Source: an uncultured Acholeplasmatales bacterium (GTDB lineage Bacteria > Bacillota_I > Bacilli_A > Acholeplasmatales > Anaeroplasmataceae). From it: a DNA stretch of 61,974 nucleotides. This document shows positions 17,296 to 25,939 of this stretch, one piece after another. Both the position numbers and the translations under genes were made by a program. How positions within the stretch are numbered: the stretch's first letter is position 1; each line of letters opens with the position of its first letter. Below the pieces are notes generated by a model. That model had not been told where the DNA came from. It made no database searches and worked only from the letters and a program-made list of their open reading frames with translations. The stretch lies in NCBI GenBank assembly GCA_944324705.1, contig CALUXI010000010.1, positions 1-61,974 of the forward strand, read 5' to 3'.

Positions 17296-17353
17296 TGATA
17301 TATAATAAGTGCGCTATGGGGACCTTTTAAGGCCTCAAGAGAAAGGAAAAAAT
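17296..17353 (+). promoter_or_regulatory. Promoter and hairpin leader of the ECF S component gene
   Basis: TATAAT at 17301-17306 places a start near 17313. The roughly 40-nt leader holds a GC-rich hairpin (CCTT-TT-AAGG extended by GGG/CTC, about 17318-17336) that stands out in this AT-rich DNA. It does not match a riboswitch consensus I know. The RBS GAAAGGAA follows the hairpin. Confidence 0.4.
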
Positions 17354-18046
17354 ATGAATAATACATTAAAAATTAGAAGACTAGTAGGAATTGCTGTCTT
17401 ACTAGCATTAGTTGTAGTATTACAATTAATTTCAAATTACATTACATTTGGGCCAATAAGTATTACACTTGCCCTAATACCTTTAACTATGGGAGCTATT
17501 TTATATGGACCTTTAGTTGGTTTGTTTTTAGGTTTAGTTATGGGAGCATTAATAATAGTTGCACCTAGTACTCAAGTATTTTTAAGTTTTAATATTTGGT
17601 ATACTATTTTATTATGCTTAGTTAAAACTGGATTAGCAGGTTTAGTATCTGGTTTAGTATTTAATGGTATTTTAATGATTAGAATACGGAAAGAATTAAA
17701 TAATATTAAATTTGCAACAGCTATAATTGTTAGTGCTTTATTAACACCAATTATTAATACAGGTATATTTATTGTTGGTGTTACATTCTTGTTTACAGGC
17801 TTATATTCAGCTAGTGGTAGTTTTGGAGAAGCATTTAGTAGTGCTTTAGCAGTTATAACTACTGCTAATTTCTTAGTAGAATTCTTAGTTAGTGCTATTT
17901 TAAGTCCGGCTTTAGTTTATTTAGTTAAAGTTTTAGGTAAACAAAAGAATATGGGATTTCAAAAAGATTTTACTTTATGTGCTTATGATAAAGTAGAAGA
18001 AAAACAAGATTTGAGTAATGTTAATAGTGATGAACTATTTAAATAG
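17354..18046 (+). CDS. ECF transporter S component, probably for pantothenate
   Basis: This is a 230-residue integral membrane protein with about six hydrophobic segments and the ECF S-component pattern (N-terminal RRLVGIAVLLALVVVLQLI, then GPISITLALIPLTMGAILYGP). It would bind a vitamin and dock on a shared EcfA/EcfT energy module encoded elsewhere. ATG 17354 is chosen over an upstream in-frame ATG because GAAAGGAA precedes it and the extra N-terminus is hydrophilic. coaX starts 8 bp downstream, so pantothenate is the most likely substrate; this rests on context. Confidence 0.85.
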   Translation: MNNTLKIRRLVGIAVLLALVVVLQLISNYITFGPISITLALIPLTMGAILYGPLVGLFLGLVMGALIIVAPSTQVFLSFNIWYTILLCLVKTGLAGLVSGLVFNGILMIRIRKELNNIKFATAIIVSALLTPIINTGIFIVGVTFLFTGLYSASGSFGEAFSSALAVITTANFLVEFLVSAILSPALVYLVKVLGKQKNMGFQKDFTLCAYDKVEEKQDLSNVNSDELFK

Positions 18047-18054
18047 GTGAGATT

Positions 18055-18810
18055 ATGCATTTGTTAGTAGATATAGGTAATTCAAGTATCTTTATGGGAC
18101 TTGAAGAAAATAAAAAAATTATTAGAACATATAGAGTTAATTCTGATACTAGTAAATCGAGTGATGAGTATTTAATTACTTTATTTCCTTTACTTAGTAA
18201 ATATAAAGTAGAAGATGCTTTAATTTGTAGCGTTGTTCCTATTTTAACAGGAGTTATGAAAAAATGTATTGTAACTCTTTATAATATTGAACCTAAAATT
18301 ATGGGTTTTGGAATGAAAACAGGTTTAAATATTAAAACTGATGATCCTAAACAAGTTGGTTCTGATTTAATTGCGGTAAGTGTAGCAGCAAGTAAAATTT
18401 ATCCTGAATGTTTAGTTTTAGATTTAGGGACAGCTTCTAAATTTTTATATGTTTCTAATAATAGTTTACTTGGAGTTGTTATTGCTCCGGGGGTTGCTGT
18501 ATCTACTAAAGCTATGATTTCTCATGCCGCATTACTTCCTAATATTGAATTAGTACCACCTAAAAAAGTATTAAATACTTCAACAATTCCTTGTATGCAA
18601 TCTGGTATAATTTATGGTTTTTCATCAATGATTGATGGAATGATTTATAGAATAAAAAAAGAATTAAATAAAAATGAATTAAAAGTAATTGCTACTGGAG
18701 GACTATCTGAATTAATTTGTCCTAATTGTTTGACAAATATTGAAGTATATAATAAATTAATTTTAGATGGTTTAATTGAAATTTATTATAAGAATTTAAA
18801 GTGGGTTTAG
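18055..18810 (+). CDS. coaX: Type III pantothenate kinase CoaX
   Basis: CoaX phosphorylates pantothenate, the first step of coenzyme A synthesis. The 251 residues have the actin-like ATPase fold signatures: DIGNSSIFMGL (P loop, 4-14), GSDLIAVSVAA, the catalytic/ADENOSINE-side LDLGTASKF and a final IATGGLSELI. Its position just after the S component implies that imported vitamin is trapped by phosphorylation. Type III kinases need a monovalent cation. Confidence 0.95.
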   Translation: MHLLVDIGNSSIFMGLEENKKIIRTYRVNSDTSKSSDEYLITLFPLLSKYKVEDALICSVVPILTGVMKKCIVTLYNIEPKIMGFGMKTGLNIKTDDPKQVGSDLIAVSVAASKIYPECLVLDLGTASKFLYVSNNSLLGVVIAPGVAVSTKAMISHAALLPNIELVPPKKVLNTSTIPCMQSGIIYGFSSMIDGMIYRIKKELNKNELKVIATGGLSELICPNCLTNIEVYNKLILDGLIEIYYKNLKWV

Positions 18811-18823
18811 GCTCACTTTTTTA
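18798..18823 (+). terminator. Terminator of coaX
   Basis: AAAGTGGG/CTCACTTT hairpin (one G-U pair) with a T tail, overlapping the stop codon. Confidence 0.8.
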
Positions 18824-18826
18824 AAT

Positions 18827-18850
18827 AAAAAAAGAAGACAAATGTCTTCT
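18827..18850 (-). terminator. Terminator of the minus-strand lipoprotein gene
   Basis: AGAAGACA/TGTCTTCT hairpin; on the minus strand it is followed by seven Ts. Confidence 0.8.
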
Positions 18851-18855
18851 AAAAA

Positions 18856-19347
18856 CTATATTACATTAATAGTAATATCATTATTAATTTCATAATTGAT
18901 AAAGTCAATAACATCATCACCTAATTTAAAAGTTAAAGTATGATCTATATCTTTACCATATGTTCTATCTATAAAATCATTTTGATTTAATCTTTCACCT
19001 TTTTGACAATATAATGTATATGTATTATCTTCATAAATAAATGTCACTAAACAAAGAAGATTAGGTGTGGTATAGATCCCTTTAACGTATAAATCACTAG
19101 GGACATTATTTTCAAAATTGTAACGTTTTGTACAATCTTCATCTAAATAAAAACCTTCAAATGCAGATAAGTAATCAAACTTATTTATACCACTATCATT
19201 TAAATAATCATCTACTGTATAATCGTGAAAAGAAACTTCCACATTATAATTATCATTATTGGCTAAATGAATCGTTGTTTTGTCACTACATCCTACTAAA
19301 GGTAAAAGTAGCAATAAGCTAAATAACAATGAAATTTTTTTGAACAT
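18856..19347 (-). CDS. Lipoprotein with an InlB-like (Flg_new) repeat
   Basis: From the ATG at 19347 (RBS AAGGAGG) the product has 163 residues. It starts with a lipoprotein signal peptide, MFKKISLLFSLLLLLPLVGC, with lipobox LVGC (Cys20). An upstream in-frame start would add a second hydrophobic stretch and lacks an RBS. The mature part contains GFYLDEDCTKRYNFENNVPSDLYVKGIY-type sequence, a single Listeria-Bacteroides InlB B-repeat. It should be a surface-anchored protein, perhaps adhesive. It stands alone between coaX and the phosphohexomutase gene. Confidence 0.85.
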   Translation of the reverse strand: MFKKISLLFSLLLLLPLVGCSDKTTIHLANNDNYNVEVSFHDYTVDDYLNDSGINKFDYLSAFEGFYLDEDCTKRYNFENNVPSDLYVKGIYTTPNLLCLVTFIYEDNTYTLYCQKGERLNQNDFIDRTYGKDIDHTLTFKLGDDVIDFINYEINNDITINVI

Positions 19348-19564
19348 TATAATTACCTCCTTATATATAAATAATAAATAAAAAAACAACAAAAATAAAT
19401 AATATACCATCGAAACTTACACCTTCATTATATCCTTTAATAAGGAAAGGTCAACACTTTAACTTTAATATATTATAAATTATAACAAAATATTAAATTA
19501 AATTTAACAATTCTTGAAAGCCTTTTCATAATATGTTATAATTTTAAAGAAAGAGGTAAGGGAA

Positions 19565-21250
19565 ATGAACTATTTAGAAAAATATGATTTATGGAAAAAT
19601 TATAAAGATTTAGATTCAAGATTAAAAGAAGAATTAATAAAAATGGATGATAAAGCTAAACAAGAAGCTTTCACAACAGATTTAGAATTTGGTACTGGTG
19701 GTATGCGTGGTATTTTAGGTGCTGGTACTAATAGAATGAATATTTATATTGTTGCTAAAGCTACTTTAGGTTTTGGTCGTTATTTAGCTAATTTTAAAGA
19801 TGCTTATAAACGCGGGGTAGCTATATCATTTGATAATAGACATTATTCACCAGAATTTGCTCGTATTAGTGCGGAAGTATTAAGTACTTTAGGCTTTAAA
19901 GTTTATTTATTTGAGGCATTACGTCCGACACCTGAATTGTCATTTGCTGTACGTCATTTTGGTTGTGTTGGTGGTATTATGATTACCGCAAGTCATAACC
20001 CAAAAGAATATAATGGTTATAAAATTTATGATGAAACAGGTTGCCAATTAGTACCTAAGGATGCGGATAAAGTAATTGCTGAAATCAATAAAATTGATGA
20101 TTATTTTGGTATTGATCATAGTAAAAATCATGATTTAATCCAAATTATTGGTAAAGATGTTGATAATATTTATATTAATGAAGTTAAAAAGATTATCTTA
20201 CGTCCAAATTTAAAGAAAGATTTTAAGATGGTTTATACACCTTTACATGGTACAGGTCAAGTATTTGCGGTTGATGTTTTACGTTCATGTGGTTATGATG
20301 TAACTCCTGTGGCTCAACAAATGACTTGTGATCCTGATTTTAGTGGGGTTAAAACTTCAAATCCAGAAAATAAAGAAGCCTTTGATGAAGGTATTGAACT
20401 TGCAAAACAAATTGGGGCAGACATTGTTTTGGCTACTGACCCTGATGCTGATAGACTTGGTATTGCGGTTTTACATAATGGTAAATATCATTTATTCACA
20501 GGTAATCAAACTGCTTCAATTGTTTTAAAATATATTTTAGAAACAAGAAAAGAATTAGGTACATTACCTAAAGATGGTTATGTTTTCACAACTAACGTTT
20601 CATCAAGTTTACCAGTAGTTATTGCTAAATCTTATGGTATGAATGTAGAAATTACTTTAACTGGTTTCAAATTTATTGGTGAGAAAGCTCGTGAAATGGA
20701 ACAAGGTAAAGGAACTTATGTCTTTGGCTTTGAAGAATCTTATGGTTGTCTTGTAAGCCCAATTGTTAGAGATAAAGACTCTATTCAAGCTATCTTAATG
20801 TTATCTGAATGTGCAGCTTACTATAGATCTAAAGGTATGGACTTATATGATGCTTTAGAAGCTATTTATAAAGAATATGGTTATTATAAAGAAGGAATAA
20901 CTAATATTGTTTTAAAAGGTTTAGATGGCTCTAAAAAGATTCAAGAAATTATGAATTATTTTAGAAATAATGATATAAAATTAGATGGTTTTGATATCTT
21001 AGTTAAAGATGATGTAAAATTAGGTATAAAAACTGATTTAAAAACTAAAAAAGAATCTAAAATTGACTTACCTACATCTAATGTAATTAAATATTATTTA
21101 CCAAATGATACTTGGTTTGTTTTACGTCCAAGTGGAACTGAACCAAAATTAAAGGTATATTATGGTGTTAAAGCTAATAATGAAAAAGAATGTGATGAAT
21201 TAGTTTCTAAATTATCTAATGAAGTATTAGCTATTGTAAATAAAATTTAA
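19565..21250 (+). CDS. Phosphoglucomutase/phosphomannomutase
   Basis: This alpha-D-phosphohexomutase (561 residues, PgcA-type length) interconverts glucose-1- and glucose-6-phosphate or the mannose equivalents. The phosphoserine loop is TASHNPKEYNG with Ser143. The metal loop is DPDADRLG, the sugar-binding loop FGFEESYGCLV, and the phosphate loop RPSGTEPKLKVYY. RBS AGAGGTAAGGG precedes ATG 19565. A terminator follows before the PfkB kinase gene. Confidence 0.95.
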   Translation: MNYLEKYDLWKNYKDLDSRLKEELIKMDDKAKQEAFTTDLEFGTGGMRGILGAGTNRMNIYIVAKATLGFGRYLANFKDAYKRGVAISFDNRHYSPEFARISAEVLSTLGFKVYLFEALRPTPELSFAVRHFGCVGGIMITASHNPKEYNGYKIYDETGCQLVPKDADKVIAEINKIDDYFGIDHSKNHDLIQIIGKDVDNIYINEVKKIILRPNLKKDFKMVYTPLHGTGQVFAVDVLRSCGYDVTPVAQQMTCDPDFSGVKTSNPENKEAFDEGIELAKQIGADIVLATDPDADRLGIAVLHNGKYHLFTGNQTASIVLKYILETRKELGTLPKDGYVFTTNVSSSLPVVIAKSYGMNVEITLTGFKFIGEKAREMEQGKGTYVFGFEESYGCLVSPIVRDKDSIQAILMLSECAAYYRSKGMDLYDALEAIYKEYGYYKEGITNIVLKGLDGSKKIQEIMNYFRNNDIKLDGFDILVKDDVKLGIKTDLKTKKESKIDLPTSNVIKYYLPNDTWFVLRPSGTEPKLKVYYGVKANNEKECDELVSKLSNEVLAIVNKI

Positions 21251-21273
21251 AAGTAGGTTTAGCCTACTTTTTT
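21249..21273 (+). terminator. Terminator of the phosphohexomutase gene
   Basis: AAAAGTAGG/CCTACTTTT hairpin with a T tail, only 13 bp before the next start codon. Confidence 0.85.
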
Positions 21274-21285
21274 AATGGTATGATT

Positions 21286-22230
21286 ATGAGTAATATAATA
21301 GTAATTGGTGAAGCCTTAATTGATTTAATTCCTAAGGATACCTTATATTTACCAAAAATCGGAGGAGCTCCTTTAAATGTTGTTTTAGCTTTAAAAAAAT
21401 TAAATATTAATAGTATTTTCTATACTAAATTAGGTAATGATTATTTTAGTAATTTAATTATTAATTATTTAAAAGAAAATAAAATTGATACAAAAAGAAT
21501 TAAAATGGATGGTAAGTATAATACAGCTTTTAGTTTAATTTATTATAAAGATAATAATAGAAATTTTATTTTTCCAAATAATATATTTAGTTACAATAAA
21601 ATAAGTAGAAATGAACTAAAAGAAGTAGATTTTAAGAAAAGTAAAATATTACATTTTTGTTCAGTAGCTTTAAAAGATGAAGTTTCTTATAATGCTCATC
21701 TAAAAGCAATTAAATTAGCTAAAAAATATAATTTATTAATAAGTTTTGATTTAAATTTAAGATTGGGTTTATATAACAATGATTTAAAATTACTTAAAAA
21801 AAGAGTAAATGAATTTATTAAATATAGCAATATAATTAAAATAAGTGATGAAGATGCTAATATATTATTTAAAGATTTTAAAATAGAAAAACTTAATAAA
21901 TTCTTAAATAATGATACCAAAATGATTTTATATACAGCCGGGAATAAACCTACAATTTGCTTGACTAAAGATAATATAATAGAAGTTCCTACAATTAAAA
22001 ATATTAATGTAGTAGATACTACGGGAGCCGGAGATGGATTTATAGCCGCAATATTAGCTAATATTATGAATTTAAATAAAAATATTTCTAATTTAACAAG
22101 TATTGAATTAGAAAATATGGTAAAATTTGCTAATGTATTTGCTGGTCTTTCAACTACTAAAGTAGGAGCAAGTTATCCAAATCCAGAAGAAATTAATGAT
22201 TTTTTAAGAAATTTTTCAAATAATGCTTGA
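21286..22230 (+). CDS. PfkB-family sugar kinase (fructokinase-like)
   Basis: This ribokinase/PfkB kinase of 314 residues probably phosphorylates fructose or a related sugar. It has the N-terminal GEALIDLIP and GGAPLNVVLALKKL (substrate and lid region), AGNKPTICLT, and the C-terminal DTTGAGDGF with the catalytic Asp and anion hole. The start is uncertain: ATGs at 21280 and 21286 are in frame and neither has a good RBS. The stop is TGA. The gene follows the phosphohexomutase terminator closely, so read-through expression is possible. Confidence 0.9.
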   Translation: MSNIIVIGEALIDLIPKDTLYLPKIGGAPLNVVLALKKLNINSIFYTKLGNDYFSNLIINYLKENKIDTKRIKMDGKYNTAFSLIYYKDNNRNFIFPNNIFSYNKISRNELKEVDFKKSKILHFCSVALKDEVSYNAHLKAIKLAKKYNLLISFDLNLRLGLYNNDLKLLKKRVNEFIKYSNIIKISDEDANILFKDFKIEKLNKFLNNDTKMILYTAGNKPTICLTKDNIIEVPTIKNINVVDTTGAGDGFIAAILANIMNLNKNISNLTSIELENMVKFANVFAGLSTTKVGASYPNPEEINDFLRNFSNNA

Positions 22231-22277
22231 CCTAAAGTAAAGTTTAGGTAGTATAAGATAGAAGAAAGGAGCTAATT

Positions 22278-23120
22278 ATGAATATTATAGAAGATAAAAT
22301 ATTTGAAGAAGAAAGAAGTTTATATTATTTACAAGATACATTAGTTAAAAAATGTACATTTAAAGGTCCTAAAGATGGTGAATCACCACTTAAAGAAGGA
22401 AGAAACATAAGCTTAGTAGATTCTTTAATAGATTTACGTTATCCTTTATGGCATGATATTGATTTAAAAATGGATAATGTTACTTTAACAGAAAATAGTC
22501 GAGCTGCCTTATGGTATTCACAAAATATTAAAATTGATAATTCTAATTTAGGTGGAATTAAGGCTGTTAGGGAATGTAAAAATATCATTATTAATAATTC
22601 AAGCATTAATTCAGATGAATTTGGCTGGAGAAATAATAATTTAGAAATATCTAATTCCAAATTAAATGGAATGTATGCCTTTTTCGAAACAAATAATATA
22701 ACTATAAATAACCTTGAATTTACAGGTAAATATTCTTTCCAATATGTCAATAATATGACTATTAGAAATAGTAATTTTAAGACTAAAGATGCCTTTTGGC
22801 ATTCTGAAAATGTTATAGTTTATGATTCATACTTAGAAGGAGAATATTTAGGTTGGTATTCTAAAAATTTAACTTTAATTAATTGTACTATTAAAGGTAC
22901 ACAACCATTATGTTATTGTAAAAACTTAAAATTAGTTAATTGCAAAATGATTGATACAGATTTATCATTTGAATATAGTGAAGTAGAAGCCTCAATTAGC
23001 GGAGAAATAGTAAGTGTAAAAAATGTCTTAAGTGGTACAGTTGTAGCTGATAAAGTAAATGATATAATAATTGAAGAAGGACCATATCAAATTAATGGGA
23101 AAGTTATAATTAGAAAATAA
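22278..23120 (+). CDS. DUF3737 family right-handed beta-helix protein
   Basis: The 280-residue protein matches the DUF3737 family: an N-terminal EEERSLYYLQD segment, then about ten short repeated turns of the type NNxxIxNSxxxG..., as expected for a right-handed parallel beta-helix. Sequence repeats such as LWYSQNI, FWHSENV and GWYSKNL are evident. There is no signal peptide. The biochemical role of the family is not established. RBS AAAGGAG precedes ATG 22278. Confidence 0.9.
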   Translation: MNIIEDKIFEEERSLYYLQDTLVKKCTFKGPKDGESPLKEGRNISLVDSLIDLRYPLWHDIDLKMDNVTLTENSRAALWYSQNIKIDNSNLGGIKAVRECKNIIINNSSINSDEFGWRNNNLEISNSKLNGMYAFFETNNITINNLEFTGKYSFQYVNNMTIRNSNFKTKDAFWHSENVIVYDSYLEGEYLGWYSKNLTLINCTIKGTQPLCYCKNLKLVNCKMIDTDLSFEYSEVEASISGEIVSVKNVLSGTVVADKVNDIIIEEGPYQINGKVIIRK

Positions 23121-23126
23121 TTTATT

Positions 23127-23163
23127 AGCCTTATTAAATGTAAAAGTTTATAAGGCTTTTTTA
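23127..23163 (+). terminator. Terminator of the DUF3737 gene
   Basis: AGCCTTAT...ATAAGGCT hairpin followed by Ts. Confidence 0.8.
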
Positions 23164-23166
23164 TAT

Positions 23167-23200
23167 AAAAAAAGATTAATATCCGAAAATACTAATCTTT
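23167..23200 (-). terminator. Terminator of the ATP-grasp gene
   Basis: AAAGATTA/TAATCTTT hairpin; minus-strand T tail from the A run at 23167-23173. Confidence 0.75.
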
Positions 23201-23206
23201 AATATA

Positions 23207-24391
23207 TTATTTAGCTAAAACAAACTGTCTAAATTTTTCCATTTCATCATAATCTTTAAAAGTAGCTATAAATGCTTCATTGCCCATAGCTGCAGCTAAA
23301 ATTTCTGGCATTCTTTCATGCATTTTAATATTATTCTGATATTTATATAAAATATTAGCAGTAGAATTCGAATAACTAATTCTATCACGTCTAGCTACAT
23401 AAATGCAATAATATTTATCTTTATTTAAATCGACAGTAGTACTATTATTAATCATGACATCAGCCCATATTTTGTAAGTATCAACGGAACCGGCAAAATT
23501 TATCATATCAGGAGTATAACCACCTGGTGGACGCATATTAACCTCAAGGGCTACGATATCTCCGACATCTCCAAGGCCAACTTTTGCTTTAGTAAGTCTA
23601 AAAAATTCAAGGTGAAAGTATCTTTTTTGAATGTTGAAAGCCTTTAAAACTGCTTGACCTTTTTCATAGACATCACGAGGCACCTCTCTATTAACATAAT
23701 AAGACACCTCTAAATTTTCATTAACGATATCCATAATAGAAGGTGGGAATATCTCATTATCACAATAAACAACATTACTAAATTCATCACAAACACCATC
23801 AAAAGAAATAATATTACCTTCAATATATTCTTCTAATAAATAAGGTGTAGTATAGTGATGATTATGGAAAGAAATTAAATCTTCATAATTTTTAATTTTA
23901 AAAGTTTCAGCTGCACCTACCCCAACATCAGGTTTAGCTACAACAGGATAACCTACTAAATTTATAAATTCTAAATCACTATCAATAGTAGAAGAGAATT
24001 TATAGCGCGCACAAGGTACATGTGCTTTTTCATAATATTTTTTCATTTTTGATTTAGAAGTAAATTCTAAAACATTTTTTACTTTAGGTCCCCAAATATT
24101 AAAGTCTTCCCTAAGTTTAGCATCTTGACGTAACCAATACTCGTTATTTGATTCTAAGTAATCAATTTTGCCATACTTAAAGCTAAAATAAGCAACGGCT
24201 CTAAAGACATCTTCATATTTTTCCATGTCTGGACAGTAGTAATATTCTGTTAATGAATCTTTACATTCATTTGTTAAAGAATCATAAGGAGTATCACCTA
24301 TACCTAAAACATTAACTCCTCGATCTCTTAATTTTTGACAAAACCGATAGTATGTTTTAGGAAAAGCTGGGGAAATAAAAATAAAATTCAT
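23207..24391 (-). CDS. ATP-grasp superfamily ligase
   Basis: The 394-residue protein has an N-terminal Rossmann-like PreATP-grasp domain (NFIFISPAFPKTYYRFCQKL) and a central ATP-grasp fold. The fold shows VAKPDVGVGAAETFKI, the EEYIEGNIISFDG lid and EVNMRPPGGYTPDM for metal and carboxylate binding. Such enzymes couple a carboxylate to an amine or thiol through an acyl phosphate; substrates cannot be deduced. It is often annotated as carbamoyl-phosphate-synthase-like or carboxylate-amine ligase. Monocistronic, with its own terminator and a minus-strand RBS AGGAGATG before the ATG. Confidence 0.88.
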   Translation of the reverse strand: MNFIFISPAFPKTYYRFCQKLRDRGVNVLGIGDTPYDSLTNECKDSLTEYYYCPDMEKYEDVFRAVAYFSFKYGKIDYLESNNEYWLRQDAKLREDFNIWGPKVKNVLEFTSKSKMKKYYEKAHVPCARYKFSSTIDSDLEFINLVGYPVVAKPDVGVGAAETFKIKNYEDLISFHNHHYTTPYLLEEYIEGNIISFDGVCDEFSNVVYCDNEIFPPSIMDIVNENLEVSYYVNREVPRDVYEKGQAVLKAFNIQKRYFHLEFFRLTKAKVGLGDVGDIVALEVNMRPPGGYTPDMINFAGSVDTYKIWADVMINNSTTVDLNKDKYYCIYVARRDRISYSNSTANILYKYQNNIKMHERMPEILAAAMGNEAFIATFKDYDEMEKFRQFVLAK

Positions 24392-24547
24392 CTTAACATC
24401 TCCTATGTGTTTTTATTATAACATATTTTATTATTAATTACATAGCAAAAAAATGGCTAAACTTAAATATATTTATTTATAAACTTTATTTGAAAGTAAT
24501 TAATAAATATTATATAATTAATATAAATTTGAAATGAGGTGGAATTG

Positions 24548-25939
24548 ATGTTAACAGAATTAGAGATTAAAAAAGTTTTATTAGAAGCTTGTTCGACTGG
24601 GGCTGATTTTGCTGAATTATATTTTGAGAACACAACTGATGAAATGATTAGAATGACTAAAGATGAAGTTGACAATATTACTAGATCAAATCTTTATGGT
24701 GTAGGTTTAAGAATTCTTAAAGGTACTGATGAAACTTATGGTTATAGTAATGATATAAGTTTCAATTCTTTAATGAAATTAGCTAGTGATTTAAATAAAT
24801 TTTATCAAGGTGAAGTTAAAGTTAAAGATATTAATTTTAATGATAGAAGTGTTAACAAAAATACTATTATTGATAAATTGAGTATTGAAGAAACTTTAGA
24901 AAAGAAAATAAGCCATTTAAAAATATTAAATACAACAGCTTTAAATTATGATAAGTTGATTGTTCAAAGTGTAGCTAATTTATATGAACATGTTCAAAAC
25001 ATTTTAGTATGTAATACTTTAGGTGTTTATAAGGAAGATACTAGAAATAATATGCGTTATGGTATTTCTGTAGTAGCAGAAAATGAAAATGGTAAACAAC
25101 AAGGTTCATTTAACTATGGAGGAAATTTTGGACTTAGTACTTATGATAATTTTGATTTTGAAGCTTTAGCTATCAAAGCATGTAAACAAGCCATAACAAT
25201 GCTAAAAGCTCCACAAATTAAAGGTGGTATTTATGATGTTGTTATAAATAATGATTTTGGAGGAGTAATTTTCCATGAGGCTTGTGGTCATGCCTTAGAG
25301 GCAAGTTCAGTAGCTCGTGGCCTTTCTATATTTACTAATAAACTAGGTAAACAAATCGCTTCGACTTTAGTAACAGCCATTGATGATGGAACTATTTCTA
25401 ATGAGTGGGGTAGCTTAAATATTGATGATGAAGGTCATGAAACTAAGAAAAATGTTTTAATTGAAAATGGTATTTTAAAATCTTATATGATTGATTATAA
25501 GAATAGTTTAATTATGAACATGCCAAGTACTGGCTCAGGTAGAAGACAAAGTTATCGTTTTAAACCAACTTCGCGTATGACTAATACTTATATAGCTAAT
25601 GGAACTTCAACATTTGACGAAATAATTCAAAATACTAAGTATGGTCTATTTGCTAAAGAATTAGGTGGAGGTAGTGTTAATCCTGTTACTGGTGAATTTA
25701 ATTTTGCCGTTAATGAAGGCTATTTAATTGAAGATGGTAAAATAACTACCCCGGTTAGAGGTGCTACTTTAATAGGCAAAGGTGATGAAACTTTATTAAA
25801 TATTGATATGATTGCTAATAATCAAACTTTTGGTTATGGTATGTGTGGAGCTAGTTCTGGCTCAATTCCTGCTTGTGTAGGTCAACCTACTATAAGGGTT
25901 AAAAATATGACTGTTGGTGGAAATGGCGGTGAAGCTTAA
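24548..25939 (+). CDS. tldD: TldD-family metalloprotease
   Basis: TldD with its partner TldE/PmbA forms a heterodimeric zinc protease that processes small peptides such as microcins or antitoxins. The 463-residue protein has the catalytic HExxxH as HEACGH (243-248) within FGGVIFHEACGHALEA, and the conserved GCxxxSGSIP-like C-terminus (CGASSGSIPACVGQP). ATG 24548 is chosen over GTG 24539 because GAGGTGG is correctly spaced before it. The stop overlaps the pmbA start by one base (TAATG). Confidence 0.95.
   Translation: MLTELEIKKVLLEACSTGADFAELYFENTTDEMIRMTKDEVDNITRSNLYGVGLRILKGTDETYGYSNDISFNSLMKLASDLNKFYQGEVKVKDINFNDRSVNKNTIIDKLSIEETLEKKISHLKILNTTALNYDKLIVQSVANLYEHVQNILVCNTLGVYKEDTRNNMRYGISVVAENENGKQQGSFNYGGNFGLSTYDNFDFEALAIKACKQAITMLKAPQIKGGIYDVVINNDFGGVIFHEACGHALEASSVARGLSIFTNKLGKQIASTLVTAIDDGTISNEWGSLNIDDEGHETKKNVLIENGILKSYMIDYKNSLIMNMPSTGSGRRQSYRFKPTSRMTNTYIANGTSTFDEIIQNTKYGLFAKELGGGSVNPVTGEFNFAVNEGYLIEDGKITTPVRGATLIGKGDETLLNIDMIANNQTFGYGMCGASSGSIPACVGQPTIRVKNMTVGGNGGEA

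Noticed and set aside
17313-17353. preQ1 riboswitch in front of the ECF S component
   Set aside because: The hairpin lacks the preQ1-I loop and tail sequences, and the next gene is coaX rather than queuosine biosynthesis.
20328-20528. Short overlapping frames inside long genes (for example within the phosphohexomutase, lon, pnp and ATP-grasp genes)
   Set aside because: They lack ribosome-binding sites and recognisable domains, and lie in or opposite well-supported genes.
24460-24538. Small minus-strand protein upstream of tldD
   Set aside because: It is the reverse of the tldD start region, has no RBS, and its sequence is low complexity.
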